Assembly: GCF_029867415.1 (NCBI RefSeq)
Contig: NC_081182.1
Span: 11,662,646 to 11,726,645, forward strand
From: Vicia villosa
Taxonomy: Eukaryota; Streptophyta; Magnoliopsida; Fabales; Fabaceae
Reading direction: 5' to 3'
DNA: 64,000 nt
The position numbers were made by a program, and so were the translations under genes. The notes below the pieces were generated by a model. The model was not told the origin of the DNA, did not search any database, and saw only the letters and a list, made by a program, of their open reading frames with translations. Shown piece after piece: positions 52,124 through 64,000 of this stretch; the first letter of the stretch is position 1; each line of letters begins with the position of its first letter.

Positions 52124-55100
52124 CTAGTCTGATATAATTTCCTCCAACTCTGGATCCTCAAAGTTCAGAGTTTCATAGTCTGACATTGTTTCATTGAACA
52201 TATCTTTATCTGTAAGATCATTCTGGTCATCATCATCATTATCATTATCGTTATCATCATCATCATTATCATTATCATCAACATCCACTTCACTCGCTTT
52301 CTTGTTTGAAAATTTTCTAGGTCCAGAATTTTTGGCCGCTTTGGCCACAGAATCTTCACATATGCATGTAGATGGATTTTCATGAAACCCGCCTCTACCA
52401 GGTCTAAGCTCTTTTGGCTCACCCATGAATCCTTTCTGGAAAGTACGGACACTAGAAGCAAAAACATCCCAAGTCAAATTACTTCTGTTCAAGAATAATC
52501 TGTAGAGTTTTTTAGCATTAGGGCGAATGGTTGGTTTGTGCCCAAAGTATCTCCTATAAGAAAATGAACAGAAAGAAAATTAGCAAGTGTAGCTCTATTA
52601 GTGACCAACAGAAAGTGAAAATAAACATGCAAATGGAGTAGAGCATACCTTCGTCCAGCTAATATTTTAGCCATGTTACCATTGTTATTGGTGACAAACA
52701 CATCGCTTTCATCACAAACAATAAAATCAAGTGCAGCCATGCGAGAAGAAAACGAAGAAAATGGTTCTAGTTCTTCCTTGGTAGTAATGGTTTCTTTTGA
52801 ATGGTAATTAGGAAATAATGCTTTGAGAGGTGCCAATGTTTTTTCCCCTCCATATACTTCTCCAGATGCAACATAAATATGAACATCAGAACCATATCCC
52901 AATGCTCTTAGCATTAGACCAACTTCTTCTGGGGTTAACGGGCATCTCCCCTGCCTCCTGGCCCTATCAGGGTTGCTTTTCTGTATATTGATAGTCATAC
53001 TCTCTTTGTTAATCAGTTTTCTCATGCAAACATAGTCGGATGAAATATACTCTATCAAATAATGCCTATTTAGGCATCTTGCAACAAGCAGGTTTAAAGA
53101 CAATTAAAATGTTAAAAGCCATTGCTGATATTCATTTAATGAAAAACCCAATTAGGTTTATATGAACCGTGTCATTATAAAAAATAAAACAAAAATATTG
53201 TCAAATAGCGAATAGGTTTCATTATCTCTTAATAGTAGTAAAATTTAACATGCGAGCCTTACATGTAGTGTTTTCCATCTCCTCCTTATTGTGCTCAGTT
53301 CTTTCTGCTCCTTCTCTCCTCCACCATAGTCACATCCAGAAAATGCAAGCATATCAGGTTCAAATCTGTAGCAGAAAAAGTGGGTCAAATTTAGAAATTA
53401 CTCAATTCTTATTCTACCTAATAGGATCTATGCAAATGTAGAAACCATTGTTAGGATTCTAAAAAAAAATCAACAGGACCAAGTGTAGAAACCATTGATT
53501 GGATTCTAAATAAAATCAACAGGACCAAGTGCAGTCTGTGATATGGACCTAGTCTAAATATAAAGGTCTCAGAGTTAATGTGGGAAGAGTTTTTCGAATA
53601 TGTTTTATTGTTTTGCTCAAAATTCAGCTATGCCTAATATAATTTTTATTCTTAACTTCATTTAGTTCAACTGAAGTTTACAGCTTTATACACACATCTG
53701 TAACGCATAAACATGCAACCAGAGAAATTAGCAGCTCTACTCAATCTTAGAGAATGTCCAGTGAAATAAACACTAGATGAACACCATAAGCAGCTTAAGA
53801 AATCAATTTATCCCAAGGGAGGAGGAGTTCACTGCGAAAGAGCGTTAGCCTCCTAAATACTCACATAAGCTCAGAAAAGACAGATGAAATTGCTCCAGCT
53901 CTCAAAACAGATCTAACAATCACCGGCGTACTAGAGGCTATGCTACAAATATCTGGCATATGAGCATTTTAAAAATGCCTGTCGGTCTTGGAATCACAGA
54001 AACAAAATATTAAGTTAGATTAGAGGGCTCTGCATGGTCTTCAAAGTTTCAATTATTCATATTTATTTTATATTTTGCTTAAAAGTGTGATCCAGTATAA
54101 AAGCTTCTATATGTTAAAGTAGCTTATATTTTGCTTATATGTCAATTACTTATTTACTGTGTGCAATAGTGCAGCAGGTTGAACAAATTTATTTTCTATT
54201 AATCTATTAACTGTTGAGTTAGTTTCTAACAGAAATTTGCAGTTACTGCTAAATCTAGCAGTGCTGTGCTTCTGCTCTCTATAAATAAAGAGATACACCA
54301 TTCTGCAATACTACAATGATCATTCAGACTCTCTTCTTTGTTTTCTTAATTTTTCTCACTTACCTTTATTTTCTCGGTATTGGTATCATGAGCATGATCT
54401 ATCCTCGTTACTCATGGTTTCTCCAAGTAATCTGTTCTCTTTACTGGAGTGTCGGGTTCTGTCCTTAGCTCCAACCACAAATTCGGACCAAATCTTTACG
54501 GAAATGGATTAGAATAAATTTATGGAAACGAAGCAGAAGGTGGAAGATGTTGTTCATTACCAGAACCTGCAACATTCCTTGTCAATCTCACAATTCCTTC
54601 TTCAAACTACATCGCTAATTTCTCGGACTTTTAAACTTTTTGTCTTCATTCCTTCGAATGCATTCATGTATAGCAGATTTGGGAACAAGTCCATAATTTT
54701 TTATGGAAAATAAAAGTATTTATAAATATCTCGCATGAATCATGTTGGCTTTGAGTCTTTATTGTCAATTGGTGATCGCAATCATCTCATCGACTAATAG
54801 TAGTAGTGACCGGAGGCTTACCGGAGGAGTATGATCCCTTTATCTCTGCAAACTTGCAGACATTTGACATGTTGCCATTTTGCAAAGTTAATTCAAAGCT
54901 TCTTGTGCAGGAAAGTAGTTTATCAACCTCACCCAAACGCTTCTTGCCATTTTAGAAGTAGAAAATGGCATTTCTCTCCAATGTGTTGTTCATCAACCTC
55001 ACCCTAACGCCGTTACACCAGCCAGCAATTAGTACATCACAATATCCGGTCTCCAATCCTCTAGCTATTCATCAAAGCAACTTAAAGAATCACACCCATC

Positions 55101-58100
55101 TGCGTCATAAACTGAGCTGCCTTCATCAGAACTAGAATTTTACATCTTCAATCCCTTCTCAACCTCCATATAGTCGCCTCCCTGTGGTCACAGCAGCCAC
55201 TTCTGTGGTTATGTTATGGAGGCCATAATGCAGTCACTACTCTGTTATTTGTCAGATCTGACAATGCTCCAGTCATGATGCTACCGTTTGTAACTATCAA
55301 CACACATTCGCAGCAATTCTCAGGTTTTCCACTGTCATTTCAACCATGCCAGAATACCTGGCATGCACCGTATCATTATGCTCCATCTCCTTCCTTTATA
55401 TCTCAGAAAATACCTTTGTCGCCTCTAAACAATGGTTCTCATCCTTACTTTGGTGACCCTTTGTATGAGAATAGAATGGTTTCCTATCCAGCTCAACAAG
55501 CTTTGCAAAGTTTCAGCACTGTTAATTGTTAGTTTCATCAACAACCTACCTTAAACTACACTGAAACACTATATCCTATGGCGAAAGAAGTTACAACCAG
55601 AACAATACACACTTCAGCTCTCACTAATGGATAGCATATCCATCAACGGGATTTAAATAAATGTCGATTTAAACTAGATGACGAGGTTTACATTCAAACT
55701 CATGATAACTAATATCTTTGTATATGAGTTGAATTAAGCTCCCAGTGAACTGAAATGGGCTCCCAAGGACTGATTTGAAAGACTTGGATCTGCACTGCTG
55801 AATTTTGAATTTTTTTTTTTGGGCCAAAAGTAATTCTTCAAAATCATTATTAGCCACTGAGCTTTGGTTTTAAATCAAGCAAACGTGACCTTTTACTCTT
55901 TACTGTAGATGGCAGTCAGCAGCACTCTCTTTTTGTGCTCGATTATGTGGATGAATTATTGTAACAAAGAGTTCTATTGATCTTATCCAGCAGTTAATTA
56001 CTAAATTGAATTTTAAATTTGTTCTCAAACATCTTGGGAGACTTGACTATTTTATGAGGATTGAAGTGAAGAGGCTAAAGGATGGCTCCTTAATCCTTTT
56101 TCAAGCCAGATATATTCAATAGTTGTTGGCTAAAGCACAAATGTCCCAAAAAGCTAAAGCTATTTCTACTACAACGATTGGAGGGTATAGTATCAATTTC
56201 TGTCTCGGCCTCCAGAGAATCATTAGAAAGTGGTACATAGATTTCTTATATTTATGAGGCACTGATAATCATGGTCTTCATCTTAAACCTTCTGTTCCGG
56301 GTAAAACAAGTAGCCATAAAAGTCTACTGTGATGCAGGTTGGGAAGCTGGCCCAGGTGATATAGGTCTTGTCTTGTGCAATGTAAGGCCATAAATAGGTT
56401 TCTTCGTGGTCTAAGAAACAACCACGGGTGGCTATATCGAGTGCAGAGGTTGAGTTGAGGATTCTGGCAACAACAGGAGCAGAAATTCTATGGATAAACC
56501 CCCTATTAAATGAATTGAAAGTGTCTATTGTTATTTCTCATATCTTATGTGACAATCTCAGCACCATGACATTAACTCAGTTCTATTTTATATCTATTTA
56601 TACGCTAAAACAAAGCATGTGGAGCTTGATATCTTTTTGCAAGATAGAAAGTTCTTAACAAGGCTCTTGTGACGGTGGCATCCCTGCAAAAGACCAGCTG
56701 GCTGATATTTTAACCAATGTTTCTCTATTCAAAGACTTCTCACCCTCAGAGACAGACTTGGTCTATACTATTCCTTGGCTCACCTACCATCACGTTCAAG
56801 GGGGGATCTTTGTTTAGTTTTTATTTTTCCTATATTTTGCATTACTTACTAATTTACTGTGTGCGAATTAACAGTAGACTAATGCATGTCAGTGTATTAT
56901 TATAATAATACATGCTGGTGTATATTTGTGTGTTAAAATAGAAACGAGGCAAGGGACTCTAACTTAACTTGGAGTAGTAATCTGTATTGAAACTTTAGTA
57001 GTGCATTGTGTGCCATATACTGTAAATTTGTTTTTACTCATTTTGAACCTTTATAATTCTGTTTCACTAGATATGATCATTCTATTTATATTCACTGCAA
57101 TAAAAGCTGGAAATAACCAAGTACAAATTTACGGTATATGGAACACAATGCACTACTCAATCTAGCATAAAGATCACAAGTCAGTCTCAAGTTATTAATA
57201 ATAATATTCAGAGTTTTACTAAATATTTTCTCCCCTAATTTTATCGAAACTCCCATAACTTCAATAGACTGATTTAGTTTCAGCCACCTAATAGTTCCCT
57301 AACTAGACAAAAAGTTTCAACATAAGGGCGTCAAAGGTGTCATGTATGTCCACCTTATCAAATATGAATTATATTACTTGTAAACGATGTTAAATAAAAT
57401 TGCGGTCCTCCCCGAAACTGAACATTCAAGTGTTTCATGTTTGTGCAAAAAAGAATGGATAACAAGCAAATGTAACGAGGATACCAGTATAAAAGCAAGA
57501 ACTGAACCCAGTTTTGACATGCATTTGTATACGAGCAAATTCTTATCAACGACAATGATCGACATATATGGATTCTTATATTATAGTTTTAGTGGTTAAC
57601 AAATTGATGAATCTGATTGATAAGATTACCCGGGCAAGTAAATTAAACAGGACAGCCAAGACAAACAGACAACAAGAAGCAAAGTCAAACAGACTACCTC
57701 AAATGCAATGCAATGTAATGCTTCTTTCTCATCCTCACCCGCTTGACCAATTTTTCACCCATTTCTTGTATTGGATCAGTAAATCTTAGAGCTTGGTAAT
57801 TAACTCTGCATCTCAACTTCTGATACTCAGTATCCAACCTGTTTGCAAGCCTGTAGTCAAACTTGTTGAGTTGAACAGCCTGCCATATAAATGGAGCAAC
57901 AACATTAAATATCTTTCCTCATAATCAAATGTTCAAATAGTTATTGATTTATTAATCTCACTGGATAAATTGGTCAGAATTTAAAGCATTGATTACTTGT
58001 TTAAGCTAAAAAAGAAAGTTGGTAGAGACTAGAGCTTTCATTACTTCCAAAGTTTTCCTACAACTCTTGCAGTATCAAGGATACAAAGCGTCCTATTTTG

Positions 58101-60396
58101 ATAACCAAAATCGGCCAATTTGTAGAAACAAAACTTCAAAGTGGGTTAAATTTAGGTACTAGGTTTGAATATTTAATGATCATACGGCAGGCGTTATCAG
58201 TCATAGAATGGCTAGCATGAATCAAAACAATCTTCAAAATATTCAGGCAAATCATCGAGAAAAAATAAGGATCTGGATCTTGCAAATAGTTCAATTATAA
58301 TATCCCTTGGCAAATAGAAAAGGCACTTCAGGCACCACACATCGGGGTTAAAATTCAATGGTAGCCTACTGAAAAAAACCTGAAAAATTCATTATGTAAA
58401 TGCATCTAAAATACGCTTACTGTAACATCTATTCGTAATGATTTGGACTCTAGTCCTTAATATAAAAGCAGTTAAAACTTCCTGCTACTATTATATATCT
58501 TCCAAGCAATAAATAACAATCAAACTGATAGATGAAGGCACCTCCTACTTAACAGGGAGAATCTAATTAGTTATACAACACATTAAGTTCCAGTAGCACT
58601 TCTATGAAATGAAAAACTTACACGCTTTTTCACGAGTACAGGCAGTATACGATTTATGTAACATCTCTCGTTACATTTCCTGGGAACACGCATGTTGTAT
58701 GCAGATAATGCTTTCCTACCCTTAGTAATACTTGGGAGTTGCTTGATAATTTTGACATCATTTGATAAATATGAGGTAAACCAATTAACATCGAAGATCT
58801 CTGAGAAGTTACTGCAAAAGGTAAAGTATGACATTGTATCACAAACTTACATAAAACACTGAGATTGATACACTTCAATACAACTAAGCCAAATTACAAT
58901 ATATCCTTTCTGCAACTGACCTAGAATCTTTCCAGTAAGATCGTTGATCCAATTTTGGAACAACCAGAGTAGCATTCAAAATTCGCGCAACAACAACAGC
59001 ATCTGTAATCTGCCATTTGCAGAAACAAAATGATTGACAATGATAGTCGAGTACTCAAATAGTTTGCAAATAATAAGCAGCACCAACATCAGTCATTAAA
59101 TACAGTAGTGTACGATCCTCAAAATGTAAAGCAGAAAAGATTCACTGGTTTCAATACTCCAGATTTTGCGGCAAACAATTAACCGATACTTTTTCTTAAA
59201 GCCAAACAGATAGGATCTAAAAACATAAGGGATGCATCTCTTTCACAGAGGAAAGCAATAGACAAATAGGATTCTCAACAAGTTTTAAGACATCCATAAG
59301 CAACAGATTGGAGAAAAATGTGCCAATAACTAATGCTCCGTGATTATTTAATTAATATACAACTCCGAGTCCAACAAGTTTAGTCCGTTTTCTCATCAAA
59401 TGCCACATTACTTACTACAGCATGGGCAAGTTAATTTCATTTGACAACCTTAAAATCTAAGGCAAATCTGATTGAGGAAGCATATCCTTTTTGAGTTCAT
59501 TTCACATTTAACAAATTTATTCAGAACATACTATATAAAAGAAAATAAATCCAGATATGGAAGCCATGCTTGACTATAGCAGTATTAATGAGAATGACAG
59601 TACTCCAGAGAAATACCCCAGTTCTTTGTTGATTCAAGCCTCCACTAGTTGCAATCAACAAATACCGATTAGGCCTCGTAGTCACATGAGCTTCTGCCAT
59701 TGGAAAAGCATAGTTATGTCATTTTCATACATATACACATAACCAAATCAAGTTTCAAACGAAAAAGTTTAACATCACATCACTCGATTACTGAACCAAC
59801 AAATGTTTACGCACTTGGAAACTTGCTGCTGGCATTGCTGCAGCCATAGAAGTGCTCCGAATTTCTAGAACTCCACACATCGTGACTCATCTTTCCTCCA
59901 TCTTTCTGATCGTTACAATTATTAAATCGAAACAAAAACACAAAACCAAGAAATCAAGATCCAATAACAAAATCGCAGAATCTACATCAAACACAAACAG
60001 AAGCAAGAGAAAGCCCTAACCGGAACGTGGAACACAGGTTTTCCAATCGCATCATTCGCTTTACCGTTAAACTGTACATCAATTCCACACATAAGAAACC
60101 AAAAACACAAAATAGCGACGGATTCACGATCAATTACTGGATAGAGTGAATGCTAAGAGAGTGAGTGAAATTACCGCGGTGTAGTGGCGTCTCCGGTGCA
60201 TTTGATCGGATTCGATGGGAGAAGGAGCTAGGAAAGAAAGCACAGCGAAGAGAAAGAGTAGAGCGGCAGCGACGGCAGAAATCATCGGAATCATAAGACG
60301 GAAGCGTTGGTAGAAGTGGTGGCGCCGCCGCTGAAATGCCATCTTTTCTCCCCCTCTGAACAGAGTAGAATGGGAGGAGATACCAAATAATTTCAT
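52124..60396 (-). CDS. O-fucosyltransferase-like protein (GT106 family)
   Basis: Ten exons on the minus strand join in frame: 60396-60175, 60071-60021, 59905-59815, 59693-59617, 59009-58921, 58811-58622, 57879-57698, 53365-53263, 52980-52649, 52553-52124. From ATG 60396 the product is 588 residues; ATG 60342 (MAFQRRRHHF) would give 570 and is equally plausible. A basic N-terminus and one membrane segment (IPMISAVAAALLFLFAVLSF) give a type II Golgi topology. Plant O-FucT blocks in order: HDVWSSRNSEHFYGCS, LIATSGGLNQQRTG, ITDAVVVARILNATLVVPKL, FDYRLANRLD, the HLRFEPDMLAFSGC motif with its conserved H-x-R-x-E-x-D, STIRRRWKTLH, and CPLTPEEVGLMLRALGY. The acceptor is unknown. Exon 10 ends in an acidic Asp/Asn tail. 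The 4.3-kb intron 7 contains an old copia element. Confidence 0.93.
52215..52290 (-). repeat. ATC/GAT triplet repeat in coding exon
   Basis: A run of GAT/AAT-type triplets encodes DDNDNDDDDNDNDNDDDDQN near the C-terminus of the O-fucosyltransferase-like protein. It is in frame, so length changes in whole triplets would not break the protein. Confidence 0.88.
54112..57000 (+). mobile_element. Degenerate Ty1/copia element in an intron
   Basis: A 5' LTR-like part begins TGTTAAAGTAGC at 54112 and ends near 54377. It is followed by TTGGTATCATGAGCATG, close to the initiator-Met tRNA primer site. Internal frames give ETKQKVEDVVHYQN-type and other scraps, then at about 56000-56750 the reverse transcriptase end (FVLKHLGRLDYF) and RNase H (SSAEVELRILATTGAEILW, then DQLADILTNVSLFKDF). 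A polypurine tract AAGGGGGGATC (about 56798-56808) precedes a second LTR-like start at 56811, and the two share TATATTTTGC and TTTACTGTGTGC. Many stops and diverged LTRs mark it as old. It lies antisense to the host gene, inside intron 7. Confidence 0.78.
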
Positions 60397-60944
60397 CTTC
60401 GATTCATCATCATATCATTAATATTTTTATTTATAATATTAAATATTAATGGTAAACAAACAATAAATTAATTAAATCAAATCAAATGAGTTGAAATGAA
60501 GTAGTAGGAGAAGAGTGCGTTATGCGTTGGAATGAAAATTTGTTACATTCTGGAAGAGATTATTGATGATGAGTGAGTGAGTGGGTGGGGGATAGAATGA
60601 AACAGAAAAGAAAAGTACTGAAAAAAAGCCTAGTGTGAATAATGGAAGGGGCTGGGCTCATCTACTGCAGAAGGTTTTCTTGCTTTCGACACTAAGCATC
60701 GCCTTCATTGTCTTTTGCCATAGTTTTGTTATTTGGAATTTTGATTCTTTCTTCCCCTTGCACGTGGACTCTCGTGCTATCTCTGTTTATTGTTTTCTTT
60801 TTTAATGAACGCGTTTGCGCTTTCGGTTCATCGATATTGAGGTTTGTTGTTATGCTACCATCTAGTATTAATCTTTTATTGTGTCCATAAAAATATATAG
60901 TACTATTACATATTATCTAGGAAATGATTTTGTTTTTTAAATTA
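60397..60944 (-). promoter_or_regulatory. Upstream region of the O-fucosyltransferase gene
   Basis: AT-rich just above the ATG, then mixed sequence to the MITE. No definite TATA box or motif was fixed. Confidence 0.4.
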
Positions 60945-61258
60945 GGGTTAATACTACTTTTCACCCCTGTAATATGGGCGAAATTCGCTTTACCCCCTTA
61001 GTAATATTTTTTTTTTCGTTTCCCCCTGTAATATTTTTTTTGTTTGGATTACCCTCCTAAGCGTGTAATTTAAACACCAAATCTGGGGGGCAAATCAAAC
61101 AAAAAAATATTACAGGGGGTAAACTTTACACTTAGGGGGCAAAAGACATAGTATTTTTATATCTCAAGGGGCTGTTCGAAAAAAAAATATTTACAGGGGG
61201 GAAAAGCGAATTTCGCCTATATTACAGGGGGGTTTTGTATATTTAACCCTTTAAATTA
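60936..61258. mobile_element. Mutator-type MITE with perfect 9-bp duplication
   Basis: The 305-bp element 60945-61249 starts GGGTTAATAC and ends TTAACCC, with long imperfect inverted arms that share CCCTGTAATAT, GGCGAAATTCGCTTT and G/C homopolymer strings. It is flanked by identical 9-bp repeats TTTAAATTA (60936-60944 and 61250-61258). The 9-bp duplication points to the Mutator superfamily. No coding capacity. Confidence 0.9.
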
Positions 61259-61641
61259 ACAATGAATCCGAATAACTCGAACAAAGTTTAGAATTCAATT
61301 CCACAATAAATTGTTAAATGAACTAAATGAAATAAATATGAGAAGAAGAAAAAAACTAAAAGCTTGTTTGGAAACGCAATGGAAAAGTGTCAGACGTGCG
61401 TTTGGTCAGAAGCTTCAATTTGTAGTTTCACAAATTCACAGTGCAAGTGTATTGGAAAATGTTGCAGACTCACGGTTACAAAACTAGAAGCTAATCCTAA
61501 TATAGCATAAGATTGTTAAGTAAGTTTAATGAACTTGAATTATGTATAGTTTGATTCATTAAATTCATAAGTCAACGCGATTATATATGAAAAATATTAT
61601 ATTGGCTCTATAAGTAGGTTTATTGATTTATTCTAAATCTT
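61259..61641. other. Intergenic, no feature seen
   Basis: AT-rich DNA between the MITE and the copia LTR. All frames are closed at short distances. Confidence 0.6.
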
Positions 61642-61951
61642 TGTTGGAACAATTAGGGTTTCAAAAAGAAGAGAAAAAGAAAAGAGAGAAGAGAGAAAAC
61701 TATATTGAAAATTGATTTTATCAAAAGAAGTTGTTGTTACAGTTGTGAAAACTATGTTGAATTTCAACATAATGCCTATTAATAGGTAACCAAGGCCCAG
61801 ACGCAAAACATACAAAGTTATATTTCGGCCTAACAATTATATGTTATATTCGATTATATCGAATACAGCTGACTCTAGCTACTTCGACTAGGCTGCAGAA
61901 CTTTGTTGAACACAAACTCCTTCATGAAATCATGAATTACATCTTCTAACA
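61642..61951 (-). repeat. Copia 3' LTR, 310 bp
   Basis: Starts TGTTGGAAC and ends CTTCTAACA, giving the TG...CA ends and a short inverted TGTT/AACA terminus. It sits immediately beyond the stop of the copia RNase H frame, as expected for a minus-strand element. Confidence 0.75.
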
Positions 61952-61962
61952 CAACTCATAAT

Positions 61963-62487
61963 TCATGTTTTAAGACTTCTTATCCTGGTGCTTCTCTCCA
62001 TCCCATCAAACCTGACTTTCTTTAGGGGTTTGGCGAGTATATCGGCTAGCTGTCGTTCGGACTTGCAATGCTCATGTTCAAACTTTCTTTTATTTACTTG
62101 ATCCTTAAGAAAATGATATCTCCTCTCTATATGTTTACCTTGACCATGACACATAGGATAATTGGGTAAGTCGATAGTTGACTTGTTATCTATAAACAGC
62201 TTCATTTTCTTAGATTCCGTGATTTTGAGCTTTGCTAACATCTTTGTCCATATTTTTTGACATGTTGCATATGATGCAACCACGTACTCAGCATCACATG
62301 ATAACAAAGCTACAATGTTATGCTTCCTTGAACTCCAAGAGATTGGAACACCTCATATCATGAATATGTAGCTTGCATTATTATTCTTCTCGTCTTGATC
62401 TTTACTGAAATTTGAATTAGTGTAACCATGTACCTCTGTATTTTTGTTGGTATTATTCTGTATAGGCATCAGCACACCATGATCAAT
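61963..62487 (-). pseudogene. Ty1/copia RNase H end
   Basis: Minus-strand reading gives VHGYTNSNFSKDQDEKNN, then VPISWSSRKHNIVALLSCDA, AEYVVASYATCQKIW, KLFIDNKSTIDLPNY, GKHIERRYHFLKDQV and QLADILAKPLKKVRFD. These are the continuous hallmarks of the copia RNase H end. One stop (just before GVPISW) breaks it. The 5' side stops at 62487, where another LTR has inserted, so the upstream polyprotein is outside the window or lost. Confidence 0.9.
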
Positions 62488-63633
62488 TGTGAAGGATAGA
62501 AAAACACTTAGAAAGGGGGGATTTGAATAAGTGTGACTTTAAAAACTCTTAAGATAAAAACAATGAACACAATATTTGTATCTTGGTTCATTGTTAACGA
62601 AACTACTCCAGTCCACCCCCTTAGAGTGATTTACCTCAACTGAGGATTTAATCCACTAATCAATCTTGATTACAATGGTTAACCACTTAGAAACACTCTA
62701 AGTCTTCCAGAGTATACTGATCACACCTTAATCACTCTAGGAAATCAACACTTAGAAACTTCTAAGTCTTCTAGAGTCTACTGATCACAACTTGATCACT
62801 CTAGGAACCTTTTACAAATCAATGTAAAATAAATGTTTATAAGAGTATTCAAATGCTTCTTAGAAAGCTATAATCACAACTGTGATATTTCTCTTATGTT
62901 CTAAGTTTAATTCTCACTAAGATATTACAATGAAAGTGAGTTTGAAGATGAAGTTCGTTTGAATTGATTTCAGCAGTGTTTTGGTAAGTTTGCAAGAATT
63001 GTTATTGTACTTCTGATCAGAACTTCATATATATAGGCATTTTGAGAAGATGACCGTTGGAATGCATTTAATGCGTTGCGTGACTAGACAGCTTTGCATT
63101 TAATGTTTTCACTGTTTTGTCAACTACCTCGAGCCATGCTTTTCTCTACTTTTACTGACTTTGCCTTTTGTAGCTTCTAACGTTCCTTTTGTTAGTTAGA
63201 GATAGACTTCGTAGCCTGTCATCTAGTACTAACTTCTAATCTCAGATTTTGTGAATACAACGTTTGAATAATCAGAATCAGAGTTACAGCTTGGTGTAGA
63301 GCATCTTCTTGTCTTCTGACTTTGAAGTGCTTTAGCGTGATACCATAAGAACTTCAGTGCTTTTGCTTCTGATCTCAAGTTCTGTTGATGCTTCATAGAC
63401 CATGTTCTGATTCTGCTTGACCATCTTCTGATGTCTTGCGAGAGCATGTTCTGATGTTGCAATCCAGAATCTTCTGAGTCAGTGCTTCTTAGCACTGAAT
63501 TGTGCATACTCCTTATATATTTCCTAAAATGGAAAATGCATAGGATTAGAGCACCACATTGTTTTATACAAAATTAATATACATTGTTATCATCAAAACA
63601 AGAATATTGATCAAAACAAGTCTTGTTCTAACA
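62488..63633 (-). mobile_element. SIRE1/Maximus-type copia 3' LTR
   Basis: A 1146-bp LTR. It ends at 63633 with the minus-strand start TGTTAGAACAAGACTTGTTT; the other end is TGTGAAGG at 62488. A polypurine tract, AAAAAGGGGGAGAT on the minus strand, adjoins it at 63634-63648. The length and the AAAAGGGGGAGATTGTTAGAAC junction are typical of legume SIRE1/Maximus copia elements. The remaining element continues beyond the window. Confidence 0.88.
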
Positions 63634-64000
63634 ATCTCCCCCTTTTTGATGATGACAAAAACATATATAATTGATATGAATTTGCAATCAGAATATCAGA
63701 TGGCAAAAGACAATTACACAGATATAACATAAGCATATAATCAGAGTGTGTGAATATGTCTCCCCCTGAAATAAATACTAGAAGAATTTATAAATAAAAG
63801 ACTTCCCTGAGTATTTTTCATTTCAGCAGAGACTTTCACTTCGTCTTGAACTTCAGAAAATTCAGAGCTTCTGCTTCTAGCTTCCATAGGACAGCTTCAG
63901 AACTTTGAATTTCTTCTTAGTTGCCATAGCATGCTTGATTGAATCAGAACATTCTTGAATGTTTCAGAGCATCATCAGAGCATTTTTACATCCTGAAATG
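63634..64000 (-). mobile_element. Maximus internal 3' region (partial)
   Basis: Noncoding internal DNA that precedes the 3' LTR on the minus strand: polypurine tract, then TTCAGGGGGAGAC-type strings (a second purine tract near 63760) and GAAGCAGAAGC-rich sequence. It is cut by the window edge. Confidence 0.7.

Overview
This is a window of plant nuclear DNA, most likely from a legume. It is AT-rich and full of GT-AG introns, (TA)n microsatellites and layered transposable elements. The right edge carries a long SIRE1/Maximus-type Ty1/copia LTR, a lineage prominent in legumes, and an Ogre/Tat-like LTR is suspected in the middle. The genus is not determined. No bacterial, organellar, tRNA, rRNA or CRISPR feature was seen.

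Four host genes can be rebuilt exon by exon with every junction in frame. They are: (1) a two-exon DUF7796-type glycosyltransferase-like membrane protein (+, 6609-9859); (2) a 13-exon WD40 protein resembling EIPR1/TSSC1, an endosomal EARP/GARP partner (+, 27602-31524); (3) an 11-exon tryptophan-rich starch protein resembling EARLY STARVATION 1 (+, 45160-51056); (4) a 10-exon O-fucosyltransferase-like GT106 protein (-, 60396-52124). ESV1 and the O-fucosyltransferase are convergent, with about 1.07 kb between their stop codons. The genes do not form a functional cluster; each is an ordinary single gene.

Most of the rest is mobile DNA. By region: 2.2-5.9 kb, a LINE with an intact ORF2 and a visible target duplication; 8.5 kb, a Stowaway-like MITE inside an intron; 9.9-16.3 kb, repeats, a MATH-domain fragment and decayed gypsy/copia remnants; 16.4-19.4 kb, a chimeric gypsy element broken by copia sequence; 19.4-21.1 kb, a plant-mobile-domain pseudogene; 22.3 kb, a Helitron-like 3' end; 23.6-25.1 kb, a Tat gypsy integrase joined to a LINE fragment; 25.2-27.1 kb, a suspected Ogre-like LTR with a TATA box pointing at the EIPR1-like gene; 33.2-34.8 kb, a hAT-type element with a perfect 8-bp duplication that holds a (TA)n tract split by a foldback MITE; 35.9-40.6 kb, a Mutator-like element; 42-43.6 kb, gypsy gag and LTR; 54-57 kb, an old copia element inside the O-fucosyltransferase intron; 60.9 kb, a Mutator-type MITE with a perfect 9-bp duplication; 61.6-64 kb, a copia element interrupted by Maximus.

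The most interesting system is the Mutator-like element at 35932-40630. It holds two convergent genes, each starting near its own terminal inverted repeat. One is a MULE transposase with an internal deletion and nonsense changes. The other is a small GRF-zinc-finger protein with a C-terminal membrane segment. The layout recalls the two-gene mudrA/mudrB plan of maize MuDR, but with an unrelated accessory gene.
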